The position numbers were made by a program, and so were the translations under genes. The notes below the pieces were generated by a model. The model saw nothing but the letters and a program-made list of their open reading frames with translations. It ran no database searches and was not told where the DNA came from. A DNA stretch of 64,000 nt from Sphingomonas lacusdianchii (lineage in GTDB: Bacteria; Pseudomonadota; Alphaproteobacteria; Sphingomonadales; Sphingomonadaceae), in NCBI RefSeq assembly GCF_022664395.1, contig NZ_JAKRET010000003.1, positions 186,001 to 250,000 on the forward strand, in the 5' to 3' direction. Below, one piece after another: positions 33,790 to 41,808 of the stretch (position 1 is its first letter; every line of letters begins with the position of its first letter).

Positions 33790-36700
33790 TGCTGGGTCGC
33801 CCCCCTTCGCCATGATGTTGATCGAGGTCGAGCGTTCGGCGGCATAGCGGAGCAGCGCGTCGGGTCCGCCCGCCTTGGGACCGGTGCCCGACAGCCCCTC
33901 GCCGCCGAAGGGCTGGACGCCGACGACCGCGCCGATGATCGAGCGGTTGACGTACACGTTGCCGGCCGGAACCAGCGCCGCAACCTCCTCGGCAAAGCGG
34001 TCGATGCGGCTGTGGATGCCGAGCGTCAGGCCATAGCCGCGCGCCGCCAGCCTGCCCGCGACATCGGGCAAGTCGGCGGGGTCGTAGCGATAGACGTGCA
34101 GGACCGGACCGAACACCTCGCGTTCGAGGAAGTCGGGGCTCGGCACTTCGGCGATGACCGGCGCGAAATAGGTACCGCGCTGTTCCCAGCCGCGGGCGTC
34201 CGCACGGAACAGGATTTTCGCTTCGCGTTCAAGCCGTTCGACATGGGCGTTCAACGCAGTCCGCGCATCGGCGTCGATCACCGGGCCGATATCGGTCGCG
34301 GCATCGGACGGGTCACCGATCACCATGCAGCCGCCAGCACCGACCAGGGTCTCTATCACCGCATCGGCGGTATCCTTCGGCAGATAGAGCAGTCGCAACG
34401 CCGAGCAGCGCTGCCCCGCCGAGCCGAAGGCGGACAGAAGGACGTCGTCGACGACCTGTTCGCGCAGCGCACTGGTGTCGACGAACAGACCGTTCAGGCC
34501 GCCGGTTTCGGCGATGAACGGCAGGATCGGGCCGTTGCGGTTGGCGAGGGTACGGTTGATCGCCCAGGCGGTGTCGGTGCCGCCGGTAAAGGCGACACCG
34601 GCGATCGACGGGTGGGCGACCAGCGCCGCGCCGACGTCGCTACCCTCGCCGGGGAGCAGTGCGAGCAGGTCGGGATCGAGGCCGGCGGCGTGGAACAGGC
34701 GGACGGCTTCGTACGCGATCAGAGGGGTTTGCTCGGCGGGCTTGGCGAGGACGGCGTTGCCGGCGGCGAGGGCTGCGGCGACCTGTCCGGTGAAGATCGC
34801 GAGCGGGAAATTCCACGGGGAGATGCAGACGAACACGCCGCGGCCATGGAGTTCGATCTGGTTCACCTCCCCCACGGGACCCGGCAGCACGGTCGGACCG
34901 GCGAAGCGGGTTTCGGCCAAGAGTGCGTAATAGCGGCAGAAATCGATCGCCTCGCGGACTTCGGCGACGGCGTCGTTCAGCGTCTTGCCCGCTTCGGCGG
35001 ACAGGATGGCGATGAACCTGTCCATCTGGGCGTCGAGGGCGTCCGCCATGGCACGCAGGACCTTGCCGCGACCGACCCCGCCAAGGGCATTCCAGCGGGG
35101 TTGGGCGGTGCGGGCGAGGGTTGCCGCATTGTCGATTTCGCTGCGGGTAGCGGGGCTTACCGAGCCGATGGTGCGGCTGTGATCGACGGGGCTGACCATC
35201 GGTGCCGCACCGGCCCCTGGGGTCGATTTTCCGCCGATCAGGGGGGTGGCGTGGATGTTGGCGAAGGTGTCACGTACCGATGCCGCCCGGGCGCGGACGG
35301 AGGCGATGGAATAGTCGCGGCCAAGGGGGTTGGCGCGGCCGGGATAGATGTCGGATGGGGACGGGAGGCGCGGATGTTGACGCGGGGTTGCCGCGACGGC
35401 CGCCACCGGGTCGGCGACCAGTTGGGCGGCGGGCACTTCCTCGTCGAGCAGCGCGTTGACGAAGCTGCTGTTCGCGCCGTTTTCGAGCAGGCGGCGGACC
35501 AGATAGGGGAGCAGCTCCTCATGCCCGCCAACCGGGGCATAGGCCCGCAAGATCAGCTTGTTATCGCCACTTCCTGACGCGGCGCGATACAGCCCCTCGC
35601 CCATGCCGTGCAGACGCTGATGCTCGATCGTCACCCCGGCGCGCGCCGCCATGTGGCGCACCGCCATCAGGCTGTGCGCATTATGCGTCGCGAACTGCGG
35701 GTAGAGGGCGGGCGCGGCGGCAATCAACTTATGCGCACAGACCAGATAGGACAGGTCGGTCGCTGCCTTCGACGTGAACACCGGATAGCCGGGATGCCCG
35801 GCGATCTGGGCGCGCTTGACCTCGCTGTCCCAATAGGCGCCCTTCACCAGCCGCACCATGATCCGCCGCCCGGTATCGCGCGCCAGCCGCTCCAGCCCGT
35901 CGATGACGCCGCGCGCGCGCTTGCCATAGGCCTGCACGACGACGCCGAGGCCGGTCCAGTCGCCCAGTTCCGCCTCGCGCGCCAGCCGGTCGATCAGCTT
36001 CAGCGACAATGCCAGCCGATCGGCCTCCTCGGCATCGATGGCGAGGTTGAGATTATGGCGCGCGCCGATCAGCGCGAGCCGCTTCATGCGCGGATAGAGG
36101 TCGGCGAAGACATCGTCCTCGCGCACCGCTTCGTAGCGCGGGCAGAGCGCGGACAGCTTGACCGAGACGCCATGCCCTTGTTCGGGCGTGCTGCCCGGCG
36201 CGCGGGCGTTGCCGACCGCATCGATCGCGGCGGCATAGATATGTTCGTAGCGATCGGCATCGGCGGGGGTCCGTGCCCCCTCCCCCAGCATGTCGAACGA
36301 GCAGAGATAACCTTCCTTGGCGGCGCGCTTCAGCGCGGCTTCGATGGTGGCACCCAGCACGAACTGGTCGCCCATGATGCCGACGGCCGCCGCCAGCGCG
36401 CGGCGGATGACCGGTTCGCCGAGCCGCCCGGCCAGCCGCCGGATCGTTTCGCCAATCCCCGCCGGGCCTTCGTCGCCGACCAGCTTGCCGGTCAGCGTCA
36501 GGCCGATGGTCGAGGCGTTGACGAACAGGCTGGACGATTGGCCGAGATGCGCCGCCCAATCGGCGGTGCCGACCTTTTCAGCGATCAGCCGGTCGCGGGT
36601 CGCAGCGTCGGGAGTGCGCAGCAAGGCTTCGGCAAGGCACATCAGCGCCAGCCCCTCCTGCGTGCCGAGCGAGAATTGCTGGAGAAAGCCTTCGACCACG

Positions 36701-36870
36701 CCGGGTTTGGCGGCGGCGGCGCGGGTGCGTTCGACCAGCTTCGCAGCCTTGTCGACAATCTCGCTGCGGTCGGACTGGGTAAGCGGCACCTGTGCCAGCA
36801 ATTGCGGCAGCAGGACGCTTTCGTCGGTGAACTTGTCGGCGTCCAGGGCATCCCAGTCGATCGCGGGCAT
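33775..36870 (-). CDS. putA: Bifunctional proline dehydrogenase / P5C dehydrogenase PutA
   Basis: Oxidises proline to glutamate in two steps on one 1031-residue chain. PRODH barrel at about residues 150-450 (FAD; VRLVKGAYWDSEVKRAQ, FATHNAHSL, YAPVGGHEELLPYLVRRLLENG); ALDH domain from about 520, with the catalytic Glu in AETGGLNG and the catalytic Cys in GSAGQRCSALR. The C-terminus ends near the oligomerisation hairpin. No ribbon-helix-helix DNA-binding domain precedes the arm, so this is a non-autoregulating type A PutA. The divergent Lrp-type gene 353 bp away is the obvious regulator candidate (PutR-like). Confidence 0.96.
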   Translation of the reverse strand: MPAIDWDALDADKFTDESVLLPQLLAQVPLTQSDRSEIVDKAAKLVERTRAAAAKPGVVEGFLQQFSLGTQEGLALMCLAEALLRTPDAATRDRLIAEKVGTADWAAHLGQSSSLFVNASTIGLTLTGKLVGDEGPAGIGETIRRLAGRLGEPVIRRALAAAVGIMGDQFVLGATIEAALKRAAKEGYLCSFDMLGEGARTPADADRYEHIYAAAIDAVGNARAPGSTPEQGHGVSVKLSALCPRYEAVREDDVFADLYPRMKRLALIGARHNLNLAIDAEEADRLALSLKLIDRLAREAELGDWTGLGVVVQAYGKRARGVIDGLERLARDTGRRIMVRLVKGAYWDSEVKRAQIAGHPGYPVFTSKAATDLSYLVCAHKLIAAAPALYPQFATHNAHSLMAVRHMAARAGVTIEHQRLHGMGEGLYRAASGSGDNKLILRAYAPVGGHEELLPYLVRRLLENGANSSFVNALLDEEVPAAQLVADPVAAVAATPRQHPRLPSPSDIYPGRANPLGRDYSIASVRARAASVRDTFANIHATPLIGGKSTPGAGAAPMVSPVDHSRTIGSVSPATRSEIDNAATLARTAQPRWNALGGVGRGKVLRAMADALDAQMDRFIAILSAEAGKTLNDAVAEVREAIDFCRYYALLAETRFAGPTVLPGPVGEVNQIELHGRGVFVCISPWNFPLAIFTGQVAAALAAGNAVLAKPAEQTPLIAYEAVRLFHAAGLDPDLLALLPGEGSDVGAALVAHPSIAGVAFTGGTDTAWAINRTLANRNGPILPFIAETGGLNGLFVDTSALREQVVDDVLLSAFGSAGQRCSALRLLYLPKDTADAVIETLVGAGGCMVIGDPSDAATDIGPVIDADARTALNAHVERLEREAKILFRADARGWEQRGTYFAPVIAEVPSPDFLEREVFGPVLHVYRYDPADLPDVAGRLAARGYGLTLGIHSRIDRFAEEVAALVPAGNVYVNRSIIGAVVGVQPFGGEGLSGTGPKAGGPDALLRYAAERSTSINIMAKGGDPALLNL

Positions 36871-37223
36871 TCGTCTCTCCGTATGGCGGTTCCTCGGTAT
36901 ATCGCGAGTTGCGGCGAAGGTGTTTCGTATGATGGGCCATTACGGCGACGATCTGGCTTGGAATGCGAGGAAGGACCGGATAATATTCGCACGCTCGCTT
37001 CCTCGGGCTTGATCGAGACCGCTGCGAACGCCCGCTTCCCCGTATGCCCGCGCAGGCGGGGATGCAGAGCCACGCTCGCAAAGCTTGGTTTTGCCTGGCC
37101 CTGGACCCCGCCTGCGCGGGGGTACGGAAGGTTTTCAGGATAGGCGGAAGACTTTCGCAACGGTCTCGACTTGATCCGGGGTGACGGATGGGGAGCAGGC
37201 GGCTCCCGACAATGGGGAACAGG
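36871..37223. other. 353-bp putA / Lrp intergenic region
   Basis: Contains promoters for putA (minus) and the Lrp-type gene (plus), and an inverted repeat pair at 37040-37127. No gene is seen. Confidence 0.6.
37040..37127. repeat. Inverted repeat pair (CCCGCNNGCGGG type)
   Basis: CCGTATGCCCGCGCAGGCGG (37040) with a GGATGCAG end, and CTGGACCCCGCCTGCGCGGG (37101) with a GGTACGG end, form imperfect inverted arms; each arm has its own small palindrome. A sister copy is at 47312-47393. Confidence 0.85.
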
Positions 37224-37676
37224 ATGGACCAGACCGATCGCAAGTTGCTCCGCGTGCTGCAGGCGGACGGGCGCATCACCAATCAGGCGCTGGCCAGCCA
37301 GTGCGGCATCTCGCCCGCCGCCTGTTTCGAACGGGTCCGGCGGTTGCGGGAGGGCGGGGTCATTCGCGGCTATGCGGCGCTGCTCGACCCGGCAAAGCTC
37401 GACCGGTCGCTGCTGGTCTTTATCGAAGTACTGCTCGACCGCACCACCGACGACGTATTCACCGCATTCGGCCACCATGTCCGCGATTTGCCGGAAGTGC
37501 TGGAATGTCACATGGTTGCGGGGGGTTTCGATTATCTGTTGAAAGTCCGCATGGCCGATATGGACGCGTATCGCGCCTTTCTGGGCCGGACGCTGACGAC
37601 CGTGCCAGGCGTGCGCGAGACCCGGACCTATGCGGTGCTCGAGGAGGTGAAGTCGACGACGGCGCTGCCATTGTGA
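37224..37676 (+). CDS. Lrp/AsnC-family regulator, likely of putA
   Basis: 150-aa regulator: N-terminal HTH (RKLLRVLQADGRITNQALAS, QCGISPAACFERVRRLREGG) and a C-terminal RAM ligand-binding domain (SLLVFIEVLLDRTT... LECHMVAGGFDYLLKV). I chose the ATG at 37224 because GGGGA lies at the correct distance; starts 12 bases and 36 bases upstream are also in frame. The position, divergent from putA, is that of PutR-type regulators activated by proline, and the RAM domain fits an amino-acid ligand. The actual ligand is not shown by the sequence. Confidence 0.9.
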   Translation: MDQTDRKLLRVLQADGRITNQALASQCGISPAACFERVRRLREGGVIRGYAALLDPAKLDRSLLVFIEVLLDRTTDDVFTAFGHHVRDLPEVLECHMVAGGFDYLLKVRMADMDAYRAFLGRTLTTVPGVRETRTYAVLEEVKSTTALPL

Positions 37677-37814
37677 TCGACCGGTCTTCGCGGGCGGTGG
37701 CAAGGCGGTTCGCGGCGGCGAAGCGCCGCTTCGTCGTCCTTCGAATTTTGTGCGGTTGCACCGATTCGGCGCTGTGTTAGCTTTCTTTCGAGATCCTGAA
37801 CGGGAGTCGAAACC

Positions 37815-38345
37815 ATGGTCGCCACCGCCGCTGTCCGCTGTTCGGTCCTCGCCCTGTCCGACGGACCGCCGCCGCCCGCGCTGGGCGAGGCGATCGAGCG
37901 GTTGCGGGCGACGCTGCTGCCGCTCGGACGACAGACCGATGCCGACCGCAATTTGCTGGGCGCGCGGATCGACCGTTTCGTCGGCGAAGCGGATCGGCAG
38001 GTGATCCTGCTGGCGCATGGTGCCGGATGCCGCGCGGCGGCATGGTGGGCGCGGCTGTCGCCAACCCATTATGTGCAGCGGGTGGCAGGCGCGATCCTGG
38101 TCGCCCCGACGACGGATGTCGGCACGGACCGGTTTGCGTCGCCGGCGACGTTGCTGCCGTTCCGGTCGGTGACGGTCGACCGGTCGGGAGAGATCGAGGC
38201 GCTGGCGCGCGAATGGGGCAGCGAGTTGCTGGCACCCGAGAATGCAGTGCGCGGAGGCGGCCTGCTCGGCCTGATCGAGCGGTTGAGCGGCGCGGTGGTT
38301 GCGCATGACGTGCGGACGGCGGAGAAACTGGCGCGGTTGCGGTAG
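37815..38345 (+). CDS. RBBP9/YdeN-like alpha/beta-hydrolase lacking the nucleophile
   Basis: 176-aa protein with the RBBP9/YdeN serine-hydrolase outline: the GHSLG nucleophile elbow position (ILLAHGAGCRAAAWWA), the following VAGAILVAPTTDVG and FRSVTVDRS blocks, and a C-terminal IERLSG. The expected Gly-His-Ser-x-Gly is Ala-His-Gly-Ala-Gly, so the catalytic Ser is missing and hydrolase activity is unlikely. The final His-containing segment is also altered. It could be a non-enzymatic binding protein or a decaying gene. Start ATG at 37815; no partner genes. Confidence 0.7.
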   Translation: MVATAAVRCSVLALSDGPPPPALGEAIERLRATLLPLGRQTDADRNLLGARIDRFVGEADRQVILLAHGAGCRAAAWWARLSPTHYVQRVAGAILVAPTTDVGTDRFASPATLLPFRSVTVDRSGEIEALAREWGSELLAPENAVRGGGLLGLIERLSGAVVAHDVRTAEKLARLR

Positions 38346-38375
38346 GGGGTCTCTTACCTTTCCTCCTCCCGTTCG

Positions 38376-38545
38376 ATTCACGCGCAGGTTCGAGCCTGTC
38401 GGGAACCGTAGTCGAGAAGGGGTTCCCCAAACGGGGCGTTCTCGACGAGGGGCAGGTCGGATTGTCCCCCGGACAATCCTGAACCATGCGGGGCATGGCC
38501 ACCTGTCCTGCTTCCCGACAAGCTTAAAGCTGCTCGAACCGAACG
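38376..38545. repeat. Dispersed repeat B, copy 2 (inverted)
   Basis: Reverse complement of 27631-27815: CCCCAAACGGGGCGTTCTCG, then ACGAGGGGCAGGTCGGATTG, TCCCCCGGACAATCCTGAAC and CATGCGGGGCATGG in the same order. About 75 consecutive core bases differ at one position. Confidence 0.88.
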
Positions 38546-38568
38546 GGTTGGGGTCGAAGGGTTGGTAA

Positions 38569-38688
38569 GCCCTCCGTTCGTGCTGAGTAGGGGCTGAGCC
38601 TGTCGAAGACCCGTATCGAAGCACCCGCCACCAAGGGTCCTTCGATACACCACTTCGACAGGCTCCAATGGCTACTCAGGACGAACTG
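38569..38688. repeat. Dispersed repeat A, copy 2
   Basis: CCTCCGTTCGTGCTGAGTAG, GCCTGTCGAAGACCCGTATC and the partial inverse TTCGATACACCACTTCGACA with GGCT and CAGGACGAACTG. Together with copy B it forms the inverted composite. Confidence 0.85.
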
Positions 38689-38751
38689 GATGCGCGCACG
38701 AACGGGGCGTGCACGAACGGTCCGCGCACACGGACGGCTTTAGCCTAACCC

Positions 38752-39207
38752 CTAGCCCCGCCGCCTTGGCATCAGCGCATTGCGCATCGCGAAGCTCGAA
38801 TTGATCCGCGTCACCCCCGGCAGGCGCGACAATATATCGGTGTGCAGCGCCTCGTACGCCGCCGCCGACTCCACCGCGACGCGCAGCCAGTAATCGGACT
38901 GGCCGGTCATCAGCCAGCATTCCTGAATTTCGGCGTGGCGGCGCACCGCGGCTTCGAAACGAGACAGATATTCCTCGGTCTGGCGCTCGAGCGTCACCTG
39001 CACGATGACGGTCGCCCCATGGTCGTGCGGGTCGGCGCGGGTGACGACGGTGTAGCCGCGAATGACGCCTGCATCCTCGAGCAGGCGGATGCGGCGCAGG
39101 CAGGCCGAGGGCGACAAACCGACCTCCGCCGCCAGCGCGTTGTTGGTGCGGCGCGCGTCGAGCCGGAGGAGGTTGAGCAATTTGCGGTCGATCGCATCGA
39201 GATTCAT
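38752..39207 (-). CDS. Lrp/AsnC-family regulator, likely of alr-dadA
   Basis: 151-aa Lrp-type regulator with an N-terminal HTH (DRKLLNLLRLDARRTNNALA, AEVGLSPSACLRRIRLLEDAG) and a RAM domain (TVIVQVTLERQTEEY... ECWLMTGQSDYWLRVAV). It is divergent from the alanine racemase/dehydrogenase operon, the place of DadR-type activators that respond to L-alanine. TGTTGC-type half-sites lie between the genes. The 3' side faces the inverted composite repeat. Confidence 0.9.
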   Translation of the reverse strand: MNLDAIDRKLLNLLRLDARRTNNALAAEVGLSPSACLRRIRLLEDAGVIRGYTVVTRADPHDHGATVIVQVTLERQTEEYLSRFEAAVRRHAEIQECWLMTGQSDYWLRVAVESAAAYEALHTDILSRLPGVTRINSSFAMRNALMPRRRG

Positions 39208-39210
39208 GCA

Positions 39211-39269
39211 ATGTTGCTTTCATGCCGCACGATGTTGCGCAAACGGGCGATTATTAACGATCCTGCAAC
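39211..39269. promoter_or_regulatory. Candidate operator in the Lrp / alr intergenic region
   Basis: ATGTTGC is repeated directly at 39211 and 39232, exactly 21 bp apart (two helical turns), and the inverse GCAACA lies at 39264. Phased half-sites are typical of Lrp-family binding. The 122-bp region must also carry both promoters. Confidence 0.45.
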
Positions 39270-39329
39270 ACAAACGCATAAACTGCACGCGATTCGACGC
39301 TAGGATCGGTACCGGAGACGACATCGCCC

Positions 39330-40439
39330 ATGACGCTGACCATCGACCTGAATGCGCTGGCCACCAATTACCGGATCGTGGCGCGGACCGTCGCGCCGGC
39401 ACGCGTCGCAGGGGTGGTGAAGGCCGATGGCTATGGGCTGGGCGCGGCGCTGGTCGCAGGCACGCTCTATGGTGCGGGCTGCCGCGATTTCTTCGTCGCG
39501 CTGACCGGCGAGGCGAGCGCGCTTCGCCCGTCGCTGCCGGTCGATACGCGGCTGTTCGTGCTGAACGGGATCGCCCCCGGCGAGGAAGCGGCGCTGATCG
39601 CGGCGGACGCGGTGCCGGTGCTCAACTGCCCGGCGGATATTGCGCGCTGGGCGGCGGCGGCGCGGATCGTCGGGCAACGGCTGCCGGCGGCGGTGCAGGT
39701 CGATAGCGGCATGTCGCGGCTGGGGCTTTCGCCGGGCGAGGTCGCGGCGCTGGCGGCGGACGGTGCGCCGCTTGCCGATCTCGATATCGTGCTGGTAATG
39801 AGCCATCTGGCGTGCGGCGACGAACCCGATGCGGCGGCGAATGCGGCGCAGCGGGCACGGTTCGAGCAATTGGCGGCGATGTTGCCACCCGCCCCCCGGT
39901 CGCTCGCCAATTCGGGCGGCGCGTTCCTTTCGGGTGCGTTTCACGGCGATCTGGTGCGGCCGGGGATCGCGCTGTACGGCGCCGCGCCGCAAATGGGGCG
40001 CGACAATCCGATGCGGCCGGTGGTGTCGCTCGACGCCCGCATCGTGCAGTGGCGCGACGTGCCGGCCGGGACGGGCGTCGGCTATGGGTTGACCTCGGTC
40101 GCGGCGCAGGACCGGCGGATCGCGACGCTGTCCTATGGCTATGCCGATGGCTGGCCACGGTCGCTGAGCAACCGGGGCGCAGCCTATGTCGGTGGCCACC
40201 GCGCGCCGATCGCCGGGCGGGTGTCGATGGACAGCATCTGCATCGACGTGACCGACGTACCGGGCGACGTGCTGGCGGCGGCGGGCCATGCCGAGCTGAT
40301 CGGACCGCACCAGACGATCGACCAAGTCGCCGAGGACGCCGGCACGATCGCCTATGAATTATTGACCGGGCTGCGCCATCGCCATGCGCGCCGGATCATC
40401 GGGGTAGGGCAAGAGGGGGTGCCGTCATGCGGGTCGTAA
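39330..40439 (+). CDS. alr: Alanine racemase (catabolic type)
   Basis: Converts L- to D-alanine with PLP; here probably the catabolic, DadX-like enzyme feeding DadA. The PLP Lys is K31 in [11 protein letters not shown], the second catalytic base Tyr is in VGYGLTSVA, and the active-site blocks [10 protein letters not shown] and [15 protein letters not shown] are clear. 369 aa, slightly larger than the usual 360. The last 13 bases overlap dadA. A separate biosynthetic racemase may lie elsewhere, but this could also supply D-Ala for peptidoglycan. Confidence 0.95.
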   Translation: MTLTIDLNALATNYRIVARTVAPARVAGVVKADGYGLGAALVAGTLYGAGCRDFFVALTGEASALRPSLPVDTRLFVLNGIAPGEEAALIAADAVPVLNCPADIARWAAAARIVGQRLPAAVQVDSGMSRLGLSPGEVAALAADGAPLADLDIVLVMSHLACGDEPDAAANAAQRARFEQLAAMLPPAPRSLANSGGAFLSGAFHGDLVRPGIALYGAAPQMGRDNPMRPVVSLDARIVQWRDVPAGTGVGYGLTSVAAQDRRIATLSYGYADGWPRSLSNRGAAYVGGHRAPIAGRVSMDSICIDVTDVPGDVLAAAGHAELIGPHQTIDQVAEDAGTIAYELLTGLRHRHARRIIGVGQEGVPSCGS

Positions 40440-41677
40440 TTCTCGGCGCGGGGGTGATCGGGGTCACCTCGGCATGGTATCTGGCACAGGCAGGCCATGA
40501 GGTCGTAGTGATCGACCGGCAGGTGGGACCGGCACTCGAAACCAGCTTCGCCAATGCCGGCGAGATTTCGCCGGGCTATGCCTCGCCCTGGGCGGCGCCG
40601 GGCATTCCGGCGAAGGCGGTGAAGTGGCTGTTCATGGAGCATGCGCCGCTGATCCTGCGCCCGCAATTCGACCTGGCGATGCTGCGCTGGCTGGTGGCGA
40701 TGCTCGGCAACTGCAACGCGCGCGACTATGCGGTGAACAAGGCGCGGATGGTGCGGCTGGCCGAATATAGCCGCGACAAGCTGATCGAGCTGCGTGGCGC
40801 CACCGGTATCGCCTATGACGAGCGGTCGCAGGGGACGCTGCAACTGTTCCGCGAGGAAAAGCAGCTGGCGGGCATTGACAAGGATATCGCGGTGCTCAAG
40901 GCGGACGGTGTCGCCTATGAAGTGCTCGACCGTGCCGGATGTATCGCCGCCGAACCGGGGCTGGCCGGCAGCAACCAGCCGCTCGCCGGGGGGCTGCGCC
41001 TGCCGGGGGACGAGACGGGCGACTGCTTCAAATTCACCAATGCGCTGGCGCAGATGGCGGCGGATGCCGGGGTCGAGTTCCGCATGGGGACGACGATCCG
41101 GCGGCTGGTGCGCGACGGTGACCGGATCACCGGGGTCGAGACCGATGCCGGGCCGGTGACGGGTGACGCCTATCTGGTGGCGATGGGCAGCTTTTCGCCG
41201 CAACTGGTGGCGCCATTGGGGCTGCGGGTGCCGGTCTATCCGGTGAAGGGCTATTCGATCACCGTGCCGATCGTCGACGAATCCCGTGCGCCGGTGTCGA
41301 CGCTGCTCGACGAAAGCTACAAGGTCGCGATCACCCGGCTGGGCGACCGCATCCGCGTGGGCGGGATGGCGGAGATTTCGGGGTTCAACAACGACCTGCC
41401 CGAAGCGCGGCGCGCGACGCTCGAATATTCGCTGGGCAGCCTGTTCCCCGGCGCGGGCGATACGTCGCGGGCGAGTTTCTGGAGCGGCCTCAGGCCGATG
41501 ACGCCCGACAGCACGCCGGTGGTCGGGCCGACCAGATATGGCAACCTGTTCCTCAACACCGGCCACGGGACGCTCGGGTGGACGATGGCGTGCGGGTCGG
41601 CGGCGGTGATTGCCGACCTGATGTCGGGCAGGCACGCCGCGATCGAGACGGCGGACCTGTCGATCGCGCGTTACTAG
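40427..41677 (+). CDS. dadA: D-amino acid dehydrogenase small subunit
   Basis: Membrane-associated FAD enzyme oxidising D-alanine (and other D-amino acids) to the keto acid; electrons enter the respiratory chain. The N-terminal FAD motif is [21 protein letters not shown], followed by [17 protein letters not shown] and the DadA-typical [32 protein letters not shown], and the C-terminal [20 protein letters not shown]. 416 aa is normal. The start overlaps alr, making an alr-dadA operon under the divergent Lrp-type protein; product pyruvate links to pyruvate dehydrogenase. Confidence 0.96.
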   Translation: MRVVILGAGVIGVTSAWYLAQAGHEVVVIDRQVGPALETSFANAGEISPGYASPWAAPGIPAKAVKWLFMEHAPLILRPQFDLAMLRWLVAMLGNCNARDYAVNKARMVRLAEYSRDKLIELRGATGIAYDERSQGTLQLFREEKQLAGIDKDIAVLKADGVAYEVLDRAGCIAAEPGLAGSNQPLAGGLRLPGDETGDCFKFTNALAQMAADAGVEFRMGTTIRRLVRDGDRITGVETDAGPVTGDAYLVAMGSFSPQLVAPLGLRVPVYPVKGYSITVPIVDESRAPVSTLLDESYKVAITRLGDRIRVGGMAEISGFNNDLPEARRATLEYSLGSLFPGAGDTSRASFWSGLRPMTPDSTPVVGPTRYGNLFLNTGHGTLGWTMACGSAAVIADLMSGRHAAIETADLSIARY

Positions 41678-41699
41678 AGTCTGATCCACCTGCGTGGAA

Positions 41700-41781
41700 G
41701 CGGCACCGGCCCACTCCCCCACCCGACCACCCAATCAGGATACGCTGTGGGTGGTCGGGTGGGGGAGTGGGCCGGTGCCGC
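41700..41781. repeat. Perfect 34-bp inverted repeat (large hairpin)
   Basis: Arms 41700-41733 and 41748-41781 are exactly complementary over 34 bp (GCGGCACCGGCCCACTCCCC... with its inverse), separated by 14 bp. It sits between convergent dadA and the EAL gene. No T tract follows, so any termination role would not be of the classical intrinsic kind. Confidence 0.9.
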
Positions 41782-41808
41782 CCTGATCCGGCTCCGCCGG
41801 ACCAGACC

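Larger units (their letters stand above)
38346..38751. other. 406-bp non-coding region of repeats
   Basis: Filled by the second copies of repeats B (38376-38545) and A (38569-38688), in inverted order relative to the 27.5-kb copies. No gene is seen. Confidence 0.8.

Noticed and set aside
36642..38624. 660-codon minus-strand open frame from the repeat region into putA
   Set aside because: It crosses repeat B, is antisense to the RBBP9-like and Lrp genes, and then reads putA out of frame.
41700..41781. Classical intrinsic terminator for dadA
   Set aside because: The stem is far longer than usual and no T run follows on either side.
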